From Entoloma clypeatum (lineage: Eukaryota > Basidiomycota > Agaricomycetes > Agaricales > Entolomataceae): DNA of 64,000 nucleotides. Position numbers and translations under genes: made by a program. The DNA lies in assembly GCA_963565915.1 (NCBI GenBank), contig OY751491.1, positions 124,001 through 188,000 on the forward strand. Reading direction: 5' to 3'. This document shows, one piece after another, positions 1 through 12,234 of this stretch. The notes beneath the pieces were generated by a model that saw only the letters and a list, made by a program, of their open reading frames with translations, did no database searches and had not been told where the DNA came from. Within the stretch, counting starts at the first letter, position 1. Each line of letters begins with the position of its first letter.

Positions 1-578
1 ACATGGAGATGGAGATGGACAAGACGAGAAGGCAGGTTCTATCTAGCAAATCATCACTGTCATTTTCCTTATCCGACTTTTTAGGATGATCTACGATTGA
101 AGGCCACCGCATTCATGGGCGTCGCCAAAGATGTCACTCGGTCACCCGAAGACATTATCAGTACACCTCTCCCTGGAGAGACATTGGCTATGTTTTACGC
201 CCGTTCACGTACGTTGAACTGTCCTTGGTGAAATCCTAATTTATATTAGGAACCTTTGTGCAGGGGAGTTCTGGTCGCAGAAAGCTCATGGCATGAGTTC
301 GGACGATCGTGGAAAGCAGCTTCGCCGTAATGGGTTCACCTTGGCTGAAGAGCGATATTGTGGGTGTTTTTCTTTTTTGATCTGGGCTTGTTGTGTCGGA
401 ATGCTGATGTGTGTCTGCGTCTTCTGTTTTTTTTTCAGCATCGTACCAACCAATACTGCAGGAAGTTGAGAAGATATTGGCAGAGGCTGGGCTTGACGAG
501 GATGAAATGAGGAGGAGCGCCGCTGCTGGGCCGCCCTCAGCTGGTGCTGGAGGAATACAGAGTCGCAACCGCAGGTGA
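1..578 (+). CDS. Kelch-domain protein, C-terminal DUF4110 part (KLHDC4/KEL3-like), 5' truncated by window
   Basis: This is the 3' end of a spliced gene; the Kelch propeller would lie off the left edge. Exons read as 1-35, 85-208, 264-359 and 439-578, joined by short GT..AG introns, with a TGA stop at 576-578. The joined protein contains the DUF4110 signature: a 'PLPGETLAMFYARSREFW' block, then 'GKQLRRNGFTLAEERY', then a helical 'YQPILQEVEKILAEAG' segment. DUF4110 is known mainly as the C-terminal extension of Kelch-repeat proteins such as KLHDC4 and yeast Kel3, whose role is poorly defined. The reading frame is continuous over three introns, so the gene appears intact here. The identification rests on recalled family motifs, not on a search. 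Confidence 0.75.
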
Positions 579-1113
579 ATATTGATGAGTGACGGCAGAA
601 AACAGTGTATTGTCAATCTTGAATATCTACGAAACTTGGAAAACTGCTCATCGACTGGTGACTATGTACATATGTACTGCCGTTTGCAAATCGCCGGATT
701 TTTTCGACGCGTCACGCACGTGGCTAAACCATCGTTACCATCAACAACGTTGATGAGTCTCCGCTCATCGAGTTGGATGTTTCTGCATGTCTATCCCCTC
801 AAATTTCAAATGGCAGACTACGAAATTTCCCAATGAAATCTACATTATTTACCAAAAGCTGCAATTAAGTAAATAATCAAAGGTTCCACCCAAACGCTTA
901 ATTGATGTGCTCGTCGAGGAGCACGTCGAGCGGCGATGAGCGCTCGCTGTGGACAAGAGCCAAACGGTCGTTGTGTGGTTGCGAACACAGCCTCCATCAG
1001 TTGATCATGCCGGCATCTCCCGGTCCAAACACGACTAAACTAATCGCAAATCACGACCACACCTATATCGACGACCTCAAGACCCCCACCGTATTCCTTC
1101 AAGACAAAATACG
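579..1113. other. Intergenic, Kelch-like gene to RPL14
   Basis: No coding region is supported. Short open frames here have no recognisable motif. The stretch must hold the promoter of the downstream ribosomal protein gene, but I see no convincing core element. Confidence 0.5.
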
Positions 1114-1849
1114 ATGTCAGTGAGTACCAAAACCTTGCAGTTCCCTTCCAGGGACCGTACGGGACGACTCTCAGCGGAATTTTGGGCATTTTCGGGGTGG
1201 ATTCGTATCGTTGAAGTTGGATGAAGCGGAATGGATTGGAGCCAAATCTCGCAGTGGTCGTTCCGAGGGGTTCAATTGGGTCTTGCTGCGGACGCTGACG
1301 ATTCCTTCCTCCTCGTTCCATAGGATTCAAACTTCCAACGTTTCGTCGAGATTGGCCGTGGTGCGTTCCACATTCCCATGCACACGATACTTCAGAGCTG
1401 AACTAAGATTCCTTTGTTACAGTGGTCCTGCTAAACTCTGGTCCTTCGGCCGGCAAAATCGCTGTCATCTCCGAGATCATCGACCACAACCGCGTACGTT
1501 TCCATTGAGAATCTACCTGCCTTGTCGATCCTAATCTTTCAGGGCACAGGCAATCGTTGACGGTCCCACATCTGGCGTCCCCCGCCAAGCATTCCCCTAC
1601 AAGCACCTAACACTCACACCCCTGAAACTTGCGAGTCTTCCTCGTGCTGCCGGTACCGGTGTTGTCCGCAAGATTGTCGAGAAGGAGGCCATCGTCGAGA
1701 AGTGGGAGAAGTCGGCTTGGGCACAGAAGCGGGCTGCGATCGAGAAGAGGCGGTCGTTGAACGACTTTGATCGTTTCAAGGTTATGCTGGCGAAGAAGGC
1801 ACGGAGAGACATTGTGAGGAAGGCGGTGCACAAGGCGAAGAAGGCATAA
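1114..1849 (+). CDS. RPL14: 60S ribosomal protein L14 (eL14)
   Basis: Structural component of the cytosolic large ribosomal subunit. Exons are 1114-1119 (only ATG TCA), 1324-1360, 1423-1493 and 1550-1849. Together they encode 137 residues, the usual length of fungal eL14. The N-terminal KOW-type segment 'FVEIGRVVLLNSGPSAGK' is followed by 'ISEIIDHNRAIVDGP' and 'VPRQAFPYKHL', all characteristic of the family, and the C-terminus is Lys/Arg rich ('KKARRDIVRKAVHKAKKA'). The tiny first exon holding only Met-Ser, with an intron of about 200 nt, is a common design of fungal ribosomal protein genes. The last acceptor is the AG after GGGCAC, not the nearer TTTCAG, because only that choice keeps HNR-AIVDG in frame. 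Confidence 0.95.
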
Positions 1850-2318
1850 TTCTATCTTTGGGGACGTGCATCTCATCAGCTCAAAACGGAAAGGGTGTCC
1901 GCATGCCTGTTTCATCCGATTATGCCCGACATGAATTTATATGCATGCGCTATGCTCTTTTCCTGTGACTTTTTTATTGAATGGATAATCCTTTAGGCCA
2001 ACTGCGATGGAGCCTCGTTTAAATAAGCCCGAGGTGACGACCCTTTATTTCAGCGCCTCTTGGTCTCGCCAAGAATTTCCTCGGTGACAAACGACAAAGT
2101 TTTTTCTGGAAAATACAATGGGACATCCATCTCGCTGCGATCCTGTCCGCAGTTGATACATGGTCTGGTCCAACCCAGGGCGTTTCGAACACCTTGATCC
2201 AATCATCCCTGAGACCCGCTCCTCGGCCGTTTGTAAAAAACCGGGATATTTTAAACAGATTGGGGATTATGCTGGCGTTCTTGTCTCCACTGATATCAGC
2301 TGCCCCGAACACGAGGTC
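1850..2318. other. Intergenic, RPL14 to DUF1838 gene
   Basis: No gene supported. Contains the 3' UTR of RPL14 and the upstream region of the DUF1838 gene. Open frames on both strands here lack recognisable motifs. Confidence 0.5.
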
Positions 2319-3370
2319 ATGAGGCAGTTCACATTACTCTGCGCAGTTTTGTCGTGCTTTCTCGCTGTCATGAGCGCTGATACGGATAGCAAAGTAACCC
2401 CCTCGACGTATAGCCTTACTCCTGAAGACCTCATCCGTGTGAGAGCGAATACGGATACGAACAAAAGCACTGTTGTAGAATGGGAAGGACAGGTGCTGTG
2501 AGTCCAACGACTACTTGTGTTCATCGATTGGTTGCTGATCTTCAGCTGTAGGTCGTACAAACCTGGCTCGGCGCCTACGGTGATCTTCAACGTCCATGGT
2601 ATGAACGTTGCCAGGGCTGTCAAGCTGGCAGACGGTAGCTATGACCTGCTGGCCAGGGAGCTGCAACTCTATCTAGACCCGATAACGAACGAGGTTCTAC
2701 ACACTTGGCATAATCCCTATAGCGACCAGAACGTCACAGGTTCGTCTCTCTCGAGGCTCCACCCCCTTTCTCGAAAGAATTTACAGTTTTAATGGTATCC
2801 TTTGGGGCAGTGGTCCACGTTGCGAATAACCCCGTATATCAGAGTTTTCCCGCAGGAAGCGCCTACCACGCCCGCCTCCTTCCCGGGAACAGCTACACCT
2901 TCCAGATTTCGATACCTCTTGCATACCCAAATCCGCTTAACCCCACTGCGGACCCCAACTCGCCATTGTACCCTTACTCTGGACCTTACCAAGCACTCTA
3001 CACCGCCATTGAGTCCTTCACGTTCACGTTTTCGGCGTCTGAGCTGAAAAGCGACGCCAAATCGATCGACTCGACACAGGTGTACTGGACGCGCACGTCG
3101 CCGCTGTTGCCGTTCATGGCCACGCCGTCGACGAACACGAGTCTCTTGTTCGTCGCGACCGGGTCCAAGGTCAAAGAAGGGTGGACGGGCCTCAGTCCGG
3201 TTGTGCGTGATGTGATCGAGCAGAGCGTCCCGGTTTATAAGGATGCGCCGACGGAGAGAACGGCGAAAGGTGGGGGTGTGTCCAGCTGGAGCTATTTTGC
3301 GAGGCCGGAGGTGTTGCAGGCGTATTTGGATGGAGCTGTGTTCCCTTTGCCTGATCCTCCGCTGAACTGA
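2319..3370 (+). CDS. Secreted DUF1838 family protein
   Basis: Exons are 2319-2497, 2552-2739 and 2811-3370. The start ATG at 2319 opens a hydrophobic leader ('LLCAVLSCFLAVMSA', about residues 5-19) that looks like a signal peptide, so the product is probably exported. The mature part matches DUF1838 by pattern: 'FNVHGMNVARAVKLADGSYD', then 'LARELQLYLDPITNEVL', then 'TWHNPYSDQNVTVVHVANNP'. DUF1838 proteins occur in bacteria and fungi and have no established biochemical function. Several N-x-S/T sites (for example NKST, NVT, NTS) fit a secreted glycoprotein. The intron 2 acceptor is the AG at 2810, which restores the VVHVANNP frame; the nearer TTACAG does not. About 308 residues, apparently intact. 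Confidence 0.75.
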
Positions 3371-3589
3371 GGATATATATATCTATCATGAACTAAATCT
3401 ACGACAAATCTCGTGGATACATGAGTTACATACTTAAAAGTCGACGTTAGATACATAATGAGGGTCACGAGCGTAGGATGTATGTGGTGGATATTACCAA
3501 CTTCCAAAGAGTGGATTTGATCAATATAGATGCGTTAGGTTACACTCCAGTGTCCCGAAAGAAGGAGAAAATTTGTAAATAAACTCTTT

Positions 3590-5340
3590 TCATCGGCTTG
3601 GACGCTTTGGCGAAAGCTCCAATGATTCCTCGTGGTTTGGTCTCGCGACGTGCCATGACTCTTGGAAAGCGCTGGATTCGTTTTGGACATAAAGTGCATC
3701 GCGGACAGTGGTCCCCAGGAGCTTTTGGCCGTTAAGGCCGCTCGTACGTGGTCGGTTAGCTTCTTCACGGATGCTCAAGACGAGGCGGTTTATCATTCTG
3801 TTCATCGGTTTTGAGTAACGAATGCAGTGCAGAAGAACCGGAAGCAGACTCGAGAACGCACACTACTGTTATTCTTAAAGAAAATACAACAATGTTAATG
3901 TTGGTTGAAATGCGAAAGCACATGGGGACTCACAAGGCGCTGAATGTAGCATGGACAGATCTGAGATCGAGAGGCTAAGAAACAGATGTGAGCGTTCCCC
4001 ACAAGACACACGAAGGTGATCTGCTCGTTCACCTTCAGGAGCTATAAGACCAGAAGCATATCATCAGACTCGTGTTCATCGAGACAGAAGGGGCTAGTAC
4101 CACAAAGTTCAGGACGTTAATCAAGTTCGCAGTGAAAATGACGCTATTTGTGTAGTCGGTCAGTGTCCATGATCTATCGTGTACGACAGCTCTCTCGCGC
4201 ACCCAAAGTATTTCAGACCATCTCTGGTTACGATCTCAATCAGAGGGGCTTTGATTTGTGCCTTCTGTAGTTTAAGGGATTTCCAAATCATCAATCCAAA
4301 GACGACAGAGATGAAGGCGAGTTGGACAATCCAGACGATAATTCGTCCTGTATTTCACAAGGAAGAATGAGAGGCAAGTTTGTAGAGAAAGAACCCTTAG
4401 GCGACGCAACTGATCCCTGTCCCTTTCTTTCCAGAGAAAATGCCTGATCGGAAGTTCATTGAGTAGAGGTCCCGATGAAAAGATAGAATCACACACAGGC
4501 AGAAAACATTGGAGGCAATATAACGGCCGTCGTTGCAGCGGTAGACCATGCTATCAGGACGATCTGTGCAACATACGTCCCACATACGATTGCGAGGATG
4601 AGGTTGCTCCGTTCGAAGAGCGCCCATGTGAAAAGAATGAGGATGGCTAACGGTCGTTTAACAAAAGGAAAACTGAATGAAATGCAGTGAAAACGGACCT
4701 CCAATGACCATCTGTTGCACTATATTGAAGATGCCTGGAAACAGGACATATCTGCTGCAGCTATCGGAGAGGGGGAGCGCCGGTTCAGAAAAAAGAAAGG
4801 GCCCACGCAAACACACACGCTCACTCACACCTGCAATTCGCGTCACGTCAAAGTATGGATGTGAATATGATGGATACTCACAGCTGCCGGCCATCCTGAA
4901 TTTACGGCTATTGAACCCATGGTGAGAAACAAAGTGTGCGACATGGACGAATGTGTAGCCCTCACCCACCCAAGAAATCACATAGGCCCCGATGTTTGCG
5001 TAACTGTTGGATAGACCGAGGGCGTATTCTCGAATTGAACAAAGTGCAGACGATGGAGCGACAGGGGAAGGCTTACCGGTTAAAGAAGAAGAGGAACTTC
5101 ACCGTCGTCCAATTTGACTTCCAAATCGTCTCCACCTCCCGGTCGAACGTCAGTATGGTGTCGTAGACGAGCATCACTGTATTTTGAAAAATGTTCATAA
5201 CGTCGAAATCGGAGGTGGAAGAAAGAGGTGGAACCTGTTGCGGCCAGTGAGTAATATCTGTTGATAAACAGATGGTGGACTGCTGATTCCAGCGCTGCTT
5301 GGATTGCAGGGGGTATGGGAACTCCTTGGGGAGCCGACAT
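3590..5340 (-). CDS. DUF6533-type multi-pass membrane protein, many introns
   Basis: Minus-strand gene starting at the ATG complement at 5338-5340 ('MSAPQGVPIPPAIQAAL'). After the first intron the diagnostic segment reads 'VMLVYDTILTFDREVETIW' followed by 'KFLFFFNR', the hallmark N-terminal block of the basidiomycete DUF6533 family. Further exons show hydrophobic stretches such as 'LAILILFTWALFERSNLIL' and 'IVLIAWSTAATTAVILPPM' (transmembrane helices). The last exon (about 3590-3805) carries the 'MNRMINRLVLSIREEANR' tail usual at the family C-terminus. These are predicted seven-helix-like membrane proteins of unknown function that expand in Agaricomycetes. I could not fix every splice site, so internal exon borders are uncertain. 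The stop near 3590 is inferred from the open frame. Confidence 0.6.
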
Positions 5341-6233
5341 GGTGTAGGTGTCGTGGATGAGAGAGGGAAAATGTGCAACCTGCACCAGGGTATATAATCG
5401 CGTGAGGCTCCGGCACGAGGAGCATCGGGGTCTTTACGAGGAGAAATCTATGTCCGCCGGGAGATCACGACATCTGATGGACTGTTCAGGAACGTATTGA
5501 TCACGAAAGAGAATTGAACGAGATTGTTTCCATCCCCAACATATACGACGAACCTTGGGAAACGATTTCGTGTCGGGGAGCTCAGAGGGGAGTAGAGAAG
5601 GCAATATTTTTTGGAGGAGGGGCTTGGCGCTGGTTCGACGCGGGGATGAAGAAGAAGTAACTCACATCCCCATTAGAGTAAAATCAGATTAATGTTCTGT
5701 GGCCAGTATACCTATGAAGGCGATTTATATTGGACATCGCCATAAGTAACTCCTTGAATGGCGGATCGCGTTTTCGAGAGAAATCACATTGTTTCAAGTG
5801 ACCAACTCCACCCAGAGACATTTCTGCTGATGATTCATCGTTCAGTCACAGCCAAATGCGCCATCCCTGATGCAGATGGAACGATCAAGGAACGATCAGG
5901 AGGATGACTTTTCCAGGGACGCAGGGTCCGGCGGACAAAGCTGGGACTTCTACCGTATCATGGCGCAACGAAAAGGTGCAAAAAGGCTATCAAGCATCAG
6001 CCTGAGCACCCCATAACATAGAAGATTGAATACGAAGCTTACTACGGGGACCATGATGGCGGGCACCTAACAGTATGTATGATCACACCGAAGTGTCACA
6101 CTGAGTTCACATGCATCACTCTCAACACGACCAAACTTATTTGCCTCCGCAGGGTCCTCGTCACCTCGTGGCCACTTATTTCGGAACGTTCCATCCACGA
6201 TCACTCAACGCTGGCAACATTAAATATTAATCT
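5341..6233. other. Intergenic, no gene recognised
   Basis: Nothing coding can be supported. It includes the 5' flank of the DUF6533 gene. No repeat or structured element was noticed. Confidence 0.4.
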
Positions 6234-6485
6234 ATGTACCCTTCGGAGACAGCAGACGTGGGATCGCAGATAAGCAACTTCCCTTTGGAACTAACTCTTG
6301 GGGGGGAAATCATGAAATGGGTGACCAGCAGATCGGACCTTCTCGCTCTCGTCTCCCGAACATTGAATCACGTCGCAACTCCCAAAATCTACGGAGTTGT
6401 GTCTCGTACGTCGTCTCATCAATGGATCGCTCTCAGGCACATCAAGATGCACGTCGTTCATAAAGTTTCAACCCAGCCCCGCTGA
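6234..6485 (+). pseudogene. F-box-like N-terminal fragment
   Basis: The frame reads 'ISNFPLELTLGGEIMKWV' followed by 'SRSDLLALVSRTLNHVATP', which resembles the start of basidiomycete F-box proteins (LPxEL..I..x..SxxDLLAL.LvxRxxxxxAxP). The frame closes after about 83 residues and no LRR-like continuation is recognisable downstream, so this is either a gene remnant or the first exon of a gene I cannot trace. F-box proteins recruit substrates to SCF ubiquitin ligases. The assignment is tentative. Confidence 0.35.
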
Positions 6486-7173
6486 TTCGTAAACTCGTTT
6501 GGCAAGTTGTTCACAGAGAATATCTCTTTCCTTTTCTCGATTCTTCCACCTGGCGGTGGCCGCTTCAAGAAGTGCTATCTACATCGAGAACTTGGCCATC
6601 TTCCAGGGATCGGCTCCCGTTTTGTTTTACTACTTGTTGTGCTGCTCGCGTTCGTAAATACGCATTGCCGAGCATAATTTATTGCTGCTCTTGCCACACA
6701 TCTTTCCAACCCTCTTTCTCTCCATTTCAATTTACACAAGCCAGATTACTTTGCAGTAATAGACATGGTATCTCCATCTGCTTCTTCCCGCTTCAATTTC
6801 GGACTCACAACACCTTTCCTAGGAGTTTCTGTCATGGGTCGAGTGTGTGGAGTCTGGAATACGTACGACTGGCTTACAGGCCCTCGCTAACAGACCCCGC
6901 ATGACGAATACAGCCTACTAGTCGACCGATTGAAAAGCTGTTCTGACTTGTTCGCAATTATACTTTTCTGCGCGCAGACTCAGGAGTCTCCCGCCACCTA
7001 CAGCTGGCGCGGAGCGGACCCGGGCCTCGGCCGAATGGCCTCCTGTCACGGGGAACAGGGAACGCCTCACTAAGAAGTGCGTGAACTCAAGCTTCCGATG
7101 AAAACATCGCGGACGTCTTCCAAAAAATCGCCATCGTACCGGGCAAAGCTCTATGGACTGTAAGAGACAGCAT
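6486..7173. other. Intergenic, no gene recognised
   Basis: Open frames occur on both strands, including sequence antisense to the kinase-like gene end, but none has a recognisable motif. Confidence 0.4.
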
Positions 7174-8604
7174 CTACAACCTATCCACCTGATCCATCTC
7201 ACCATCCAGTTGGGATTGGTTCTGGGAACGTACACACCTCTCCAAGTCTACCAGGAAAACACTGCCTCCAATCTTACAGAAGTTACGGCGTGCAATATCG
7301 CCATGGACAAACCCAGCATCGTGGATGCGTTGGAGAGCTTCCTTCATCTTCCTACGAAGTTTTGCGTTGATTGCCTCATCTTCGGAAATGCTATTACCGA
7401 CAGGTTGTAGAGCGAGGAGCGTCAGAATCCCCCGCACCGAGTAAAAGCCATACAGTTTGGGGATTACCGCGCCTTGCAGACCTTGCAGACTCGCGTAGGC
7501 ACGGGCCTCGCCCTCCAACGAAGCTGCTGCATCTGGGTAGCGCATGACGTCGACAATTTTGAAGATGACGTCAAGGTCAAATTTCCCGATGGATGGTCGT
7601 ATAAGTCGCCCGTCTACCACACAACCATTCGCTCCACGGCGAGCGGAGCTAACGTGAAAACGACAGAGGCGAAAGTCAAGGTCGAGACACTGGTATTCAC
7701 CATTGTTGGGGAGCGCGTGATACTCTGCAGCTGTGCTCACCGCTGCTTTCCTCTCCTCCCATGCCCCCGCCGAGGTTCCGAAGCTTCGATCTGGAGGGGG
7801 AGTGGATGGAGTAGGGGATGCGTAGAACCAGTCATCCTCCGCAAGCAACACCATGCCGACCCATGCTTTCAACATTGAAATTGGTTGACTAACTCTGTCC
7901 AGTGTGACAACGTAGTACTCGAGAGTCTTGCGATGCAAAGTTTCAGAGCGGCGCAGGAATAAAGCACGCTTCCAATTTGTAAGAATGCCGAACTTGTTGT
8001 TATTGAATGTCATATATCCGTAGACCTGTTGGAGAGCTTCCAAGGATTGTTTGCTCATGGTGTCACGACGGGTGCCATCAAAGGCAGCGGGTATATTCAC
8101 CAAATCCGCCATCCACCAAGTTTTGTACTCGACCTAAACACACGCGGTTGACATTAAGTGCACATATCATAGAGGGTGAACGGCGTACGACCACTTTGGG
8201 GAGTGATTGTGCATAACCCATGACCCATGAAAAATCCGGATCTCCTACAATTGCAGAATTACCGCCACCTGGCGCGGTGAAACGTCCTGCAACGCCAAAC
8301 TTCGCCATCACGTCTTCAACCGGAGCGTGTAATGCCGTCGTTGCGTGAGAACGAATCTCCTCTTCGCTGGACACAATGGCTTGCCTGTCCCAACAATGGA
8401 TATTCCAGCCAAACCGGAGCGGACGGTGGCAGATTGGATGGCTTGGTGAATATCAGTGTGGAATGAGGTCCAAGGAGTAAGGGTCTGAAGGTCAGTTCTG
8501 AGATACCTCCCCGGGGTCGAGCGGGCATCACTACGAGGACCGTTTGGATCGAGGTCTGCATCTGCGTAAGTCGTAAAAGGGAGTTCTGGAAGGATGGCTA
8601 GCAT
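7174..8604 (-). CDS. FunK1-like fungal kinase-like protein, apparent frameshift
   Basis: Basidiomycete protein-kinase-like family. The N-terminal exon begins at 8604 ('MLAILPELPFTTYADADLDP') and contains 'STPGRYLRTDLQTLTPWTSF'. An intron at 8134-8188 joins 'AQSLPKVV' to 'VEYKTWWMADLVNIPAAF'. Downstream are 'QVYGYMTFNNNKFGILTNW' and 'KRALFLRR', both typical of this family. The catalytic loop reads HGDIARRNF (HxD..xN form), and 'VFLVDLERC' replaces the DFG region, so activity may be atypical. The stop follows 'EMDQVDRL', the usual end of the family. Near 8375-8400 the frame of 'ISIVGTG' does not continue into 'AIVSSEEEIRSHATTALH' and no intron of reasonable size bridges them. This is either a real inactivating indel or a sequence error. 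Confidence 0.65.
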
Positions 8605-8743
8605 GATGTCTCATTTCAATCTCCGATTGTTCCCTGACGCGGATCGGAAGTCGGGAATTGCCTGACTTCTCATTCAAACTCAACATGCCGACGTGCGGGC
8701 TGCCGAGCTGCCACTACAGTATTCCCAATGCACCTGGGCATGA

Positions 8744-8896
8744 CAGCTAAATGCCAAATTATAGGCGGTTGAAAACAAAACAATATCTAGGGCGGGGCTA
8801 GAATTCAAGTCCCGATGACCCAAATTGGTAATGATGGATTGCGCTGTCAGCAATGGGAATAAAATGTTGTCCCAAAGAATGACGTTGTGCGAAGCT
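8744..8896 (+). repeat. MULE terminal inverted repeat, left
   Basis: Starts at CAGCTAAATGCC and shares with the reverse complement of 19702-19853 the blocks CAGCTAAATG, ATAGGCGGTTG, AGGGCGGGG and GTTGTCCCAAAGAAT in the same order and spacing. Sequence between blocks has diverged. Confidence 0.75.
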
Positions 8897-9268
8897 CAGA
8901 AGCTCCGCTTCAAATGAAGTCACGCCCCGTCCATCCTTCCTCTCTCTGACACTTCCTGTTAACTGTGCTCAGCCTGCTTCACGTCCCTTCGTATGGCGGC
9001 TTCTGTCCCGTTTTGTCCACAGCTTGCTTCGATTCTCTTCAGGGTAAATTCAGGATAGATTCTTGTTTTAATCCTCGCTGTCTGTCCTTGTCGTGACTGA
9101 CATAGTTGTCAATTCTGTTCAGGCTGTCCACGCAAAACTGAGAAGCAAGAACGAAGGGGAAAAAAACTGGTGCCTGTTACCTTTCCATGGCCTCCATATC
9201 ATCCTCATTCTGCCTCTGCCTGTCTGCATTCTCAATCCCCTCGTGCCCGTCAATTTTTATCTACAACC

Positions 9269-10478
9269 ATGAAAATGCCCTCCACACCATCCACAACGAC
9301 CCGGACAACATCTGCCCCTTCCATGACATCCTCGTGCCGTTCCGACTCGGAGGAGTTCATCTCCAATGCAATTTATTCACGCGCCATCGCCCGTCATCTT
9401 GAATGGCCCTGTCTTCAGCAGGAACAACAGCTGTCCACGAATCTGGCGACACTCGTCCCAACCCCTGATGGGACTGGTCGTATCGAGGATGTTGCATAGT
9501 AGGTTTCAATGACATGCCAGGATATTGAGTTTTTGAGCCATTCTTCTAGCCCATGTGCTCGCAATGGTGCCCTTTTCCCCCCAGGAATCCTCTGGAACCT
9601 TCCGAAGACCTGTGAATTTGACCTCCCACGCTGCTTTCACAACCTCCCTTGTTTTACATGGAAGGTTTGTGGAACTGGACCAAATGGTGGGAAATTCCTC
9701 GCTCGTTGTGGCCACAACGCGCCAATAGCAAGGTGCAGCTTTAGGTGTGAGTGATTTCTTCTCTGAAATTTCACAATGGGTAACCTACCTATCCAGTATC
9801 TCTTTCTGACATACACAGTGAGGCCCTGAATGGTCGAAACATCCTCAAGAAGCGGTACCCGCGCCGCTCCGGTATATTCATAGTATTGTATTCCATGTAT
9901 AAATTACTCAAGGATGCCAGCAGATAACCCCATTGGCCTGGCCCCCTATACGCGCTCCCCACGAGAAATCGACGTGGCGTCGGTCGAACAAGGTTCGTCT
10001 TCATCCTCATCCCGTTGCTAATTTCATACTTAATTTCATAGATCTAAACAACATTCCCCACAACATACAAGAAATACTCACGGCCCCCCCTGTGCTGCGT
10101 CGTAGGACTCGCAAGCTCGCACCCATCCGTCTGACAATGATGGATTGTGCTTCCTCACCGACGCCTTTGCCGTCCAGTGCCACATCTGATGTTATCATCC
10201 TTGACCAACCCCACACCATCTCTTCCCCCGGTCCCTCACGCTCAATCCGGTATATTCGTGCTGCCCGGGATCTTTCAGCCCAAGGCCCGCTTTTTGGAGC
10301 CAGTGTTGAACGAGCCCCGCGGACCCTAGATGGGTGCCTTGAGCTGCTCGTGCAACATGGACCCGATGCCGGTGTTCCGGTTTCTTTCTTTCGGGAAGTA
10401 TTTACTCATTGTCTTTGGTGCGAGAAGATTATGAATCGGCAGGTTTATGAAAAGCATGTCTGTCAATTAGTAGATTGA
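9269..10478 (+). CDS. Accessory Cys-rich (GRF-like zinc finger) gene inside the MULE
   Basis: A spliced gene transcribed toward the transposase. The Ser/Thr-rich N-terminus begins at the ATG at 9269 ('MKMPSTPSTTTRTTSAPS'). A GT..AG intron after 'GRIEDVA' leads into a Cys-rich block, 'CFHNLPCFTWKVCGTGPNGG' and then 'KFLARCGHNAPIARCSF'. Its CxTGPNGGKFxxxC..C pattern resembles a GRF-type zinc finger. Later exons give 'LNGRNILKKRYPRRSG' and, after an intron near 9990-10040, a C-terminal part ending 'CLWCEKIMNRQVYEKHVC', a second possible C-C-H-C metal site. Splice borders between 9760 and 9920 are uncertain. Position between the left inverted repeat and the transposase makes it a MULE passenger or helper. 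Function unknown; nucleic-acid binding is only an inference. Confidence 0.5.
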
Positions 10479-12201
10479 GTACCGTACTTTCAAATTGTGT
10501 CGTCGAGCTAGTGTTTTTTTTGAACATCTTGTGTTACATTCTTGCCACCAAATAAAGACTGATACCTTGTGATCCATCAGTTCGAAACACTGAGTGACAC
10601 TCATAAAATGTACAATTCTGTGAAGTTGGAAATACTTGCCGAGAAAAGCAAAGACATCAAGGTAAACTAATAATTAAAGATAACTATTTGACTTCTTCCT
10701 TTTTTGCTTGGGTTCGGGCGACGGAGGGAGAATGTGTTTGGTACTGGACGTGACACGGTTCGGTGCGTGATGGTGAGGAGTCAACACTGATGGTTGACCC
10801 GAGAGCCACGAGTTCAGGGAAGAGATAACTTCGCGAAGTTCTTGGAGATCCTTTGGCTCTATGGCATCCAAGGTGTTGGAATCTTTGAGAAGGGTTGAAA
10901 GGCCGTGAAGAAGAGGCAACGTCCTCTTCAACTCGTGAGAAAGCCGCTGGTGAATCTGTAGTTCTATAGCTCGATTATTTGTTGCGGCCTAGAGAACATA
11001 TGTTTTATGTCAATGCTCACCCCAACCCAAAGAAAACAATACTCACCACACTACTAGAGCTTGAGATCATGTTCTCGAGATGACTCGGACTCGGGCTTGA
11101 CTCGGACTCAGAGTCCGAGTCATATGATTTGGAATCCAGGTCAATATCGGAAATGTTTCAATCATCTAAATCCAATGCAACATTATCTCCCACGTAGGAT
11201 TGGAAGAGAAGTTGGTTTCCAATTGCCTGAGTAGATGAGTCGGCAGATAGTGTAGGAGGACTGAGCGGGGCTGCTGATGTCGGGGGGGAAGCAGTCGAAA
11301 CGGAGGGGTGGGTCATCATATTTGAATATGTTGTAACAGAATTCGTGTAGTATGGACCATACCATGCCTGGTTACGGTTGCTGATTTCTTCAGCCTCAGC
11401 CAGCATTCCTGGAAAATAATATCGATGGTGCGTTGTCAGATTATTGGCCATGATATGTGTAACCATGATTCGCAATGCACGCAGATGCTTGCATGCACCA
11501 CCACGGGTTGTCCAGTCCATGCATGAGCAGGTAGCCGAGCCAGTTGGATGAAGAGTAAGATTATATCGAACATGGGAGAAATTTAAGCCATCAGACGTGG
11601 TGCATGTTGCCCAAATTTTGTAAGGTCGGGCCGGGGTAATCAAAAGCAATTTCTTCTCGTGAAAAATCATCTGTGCCGCATTATCGCGGTTGTGGTCCAG
11701 TCCAAACCAAGCAATTGGAGTCGTTTGAAGTGCCTGCACATCCGATTTCAGAGTGGTCTTGTTTTTTTCCTTCAGGGAATGTAGTGCTTCACCACCAGCC
11801 ACAATCCGGAACCGCTCATCAACCCAGTGGGAATAATCGGAAAGCATGCGACGACGAGCAAATATCTGAGGAAGGATCTTCGCGATGAGATGGTGGATGA
11901 GAACATCAAACCTCAGTGTTACGGACTCTACAGTATGAGGACCACATCATATCTTTTACTTATCGGCCCGACTCGGCGCCCTCTTACGAACTTACTATGT
12001 CTAATGTCTACTTTCGCAACCTTTGATTTCCCGTCTGACTCATTACATTACTTCGTCATCCCCTTTAGTATACTTCGCTCCCGCGCTGACTCACTTTCCG
12101 CAGTCAGCTTACTCACTGTACATAGCCTTCCGCAGTTGCCTTACTCATGCGCACTGCCTTCCACAGTACTGACTCATCTGCTACCGCCTATAGTCAGTAC
12201 C

Positions 12202-12209
12202 TATATAAA
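12202..12209 (+). promoter_or_regulatory. LTR TATA box
   Basis: TATATAAA, 33 bp upstream of the AGATTTAGCAA motif at 12235-12245. That spacing places transcription start at or next to the motif, so the motif would form the 5' end of the RNA. Confidence 0.7.
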
Positions 12210-12234
12210 CCTCCTGTACTGTAGTAGATTCCTT

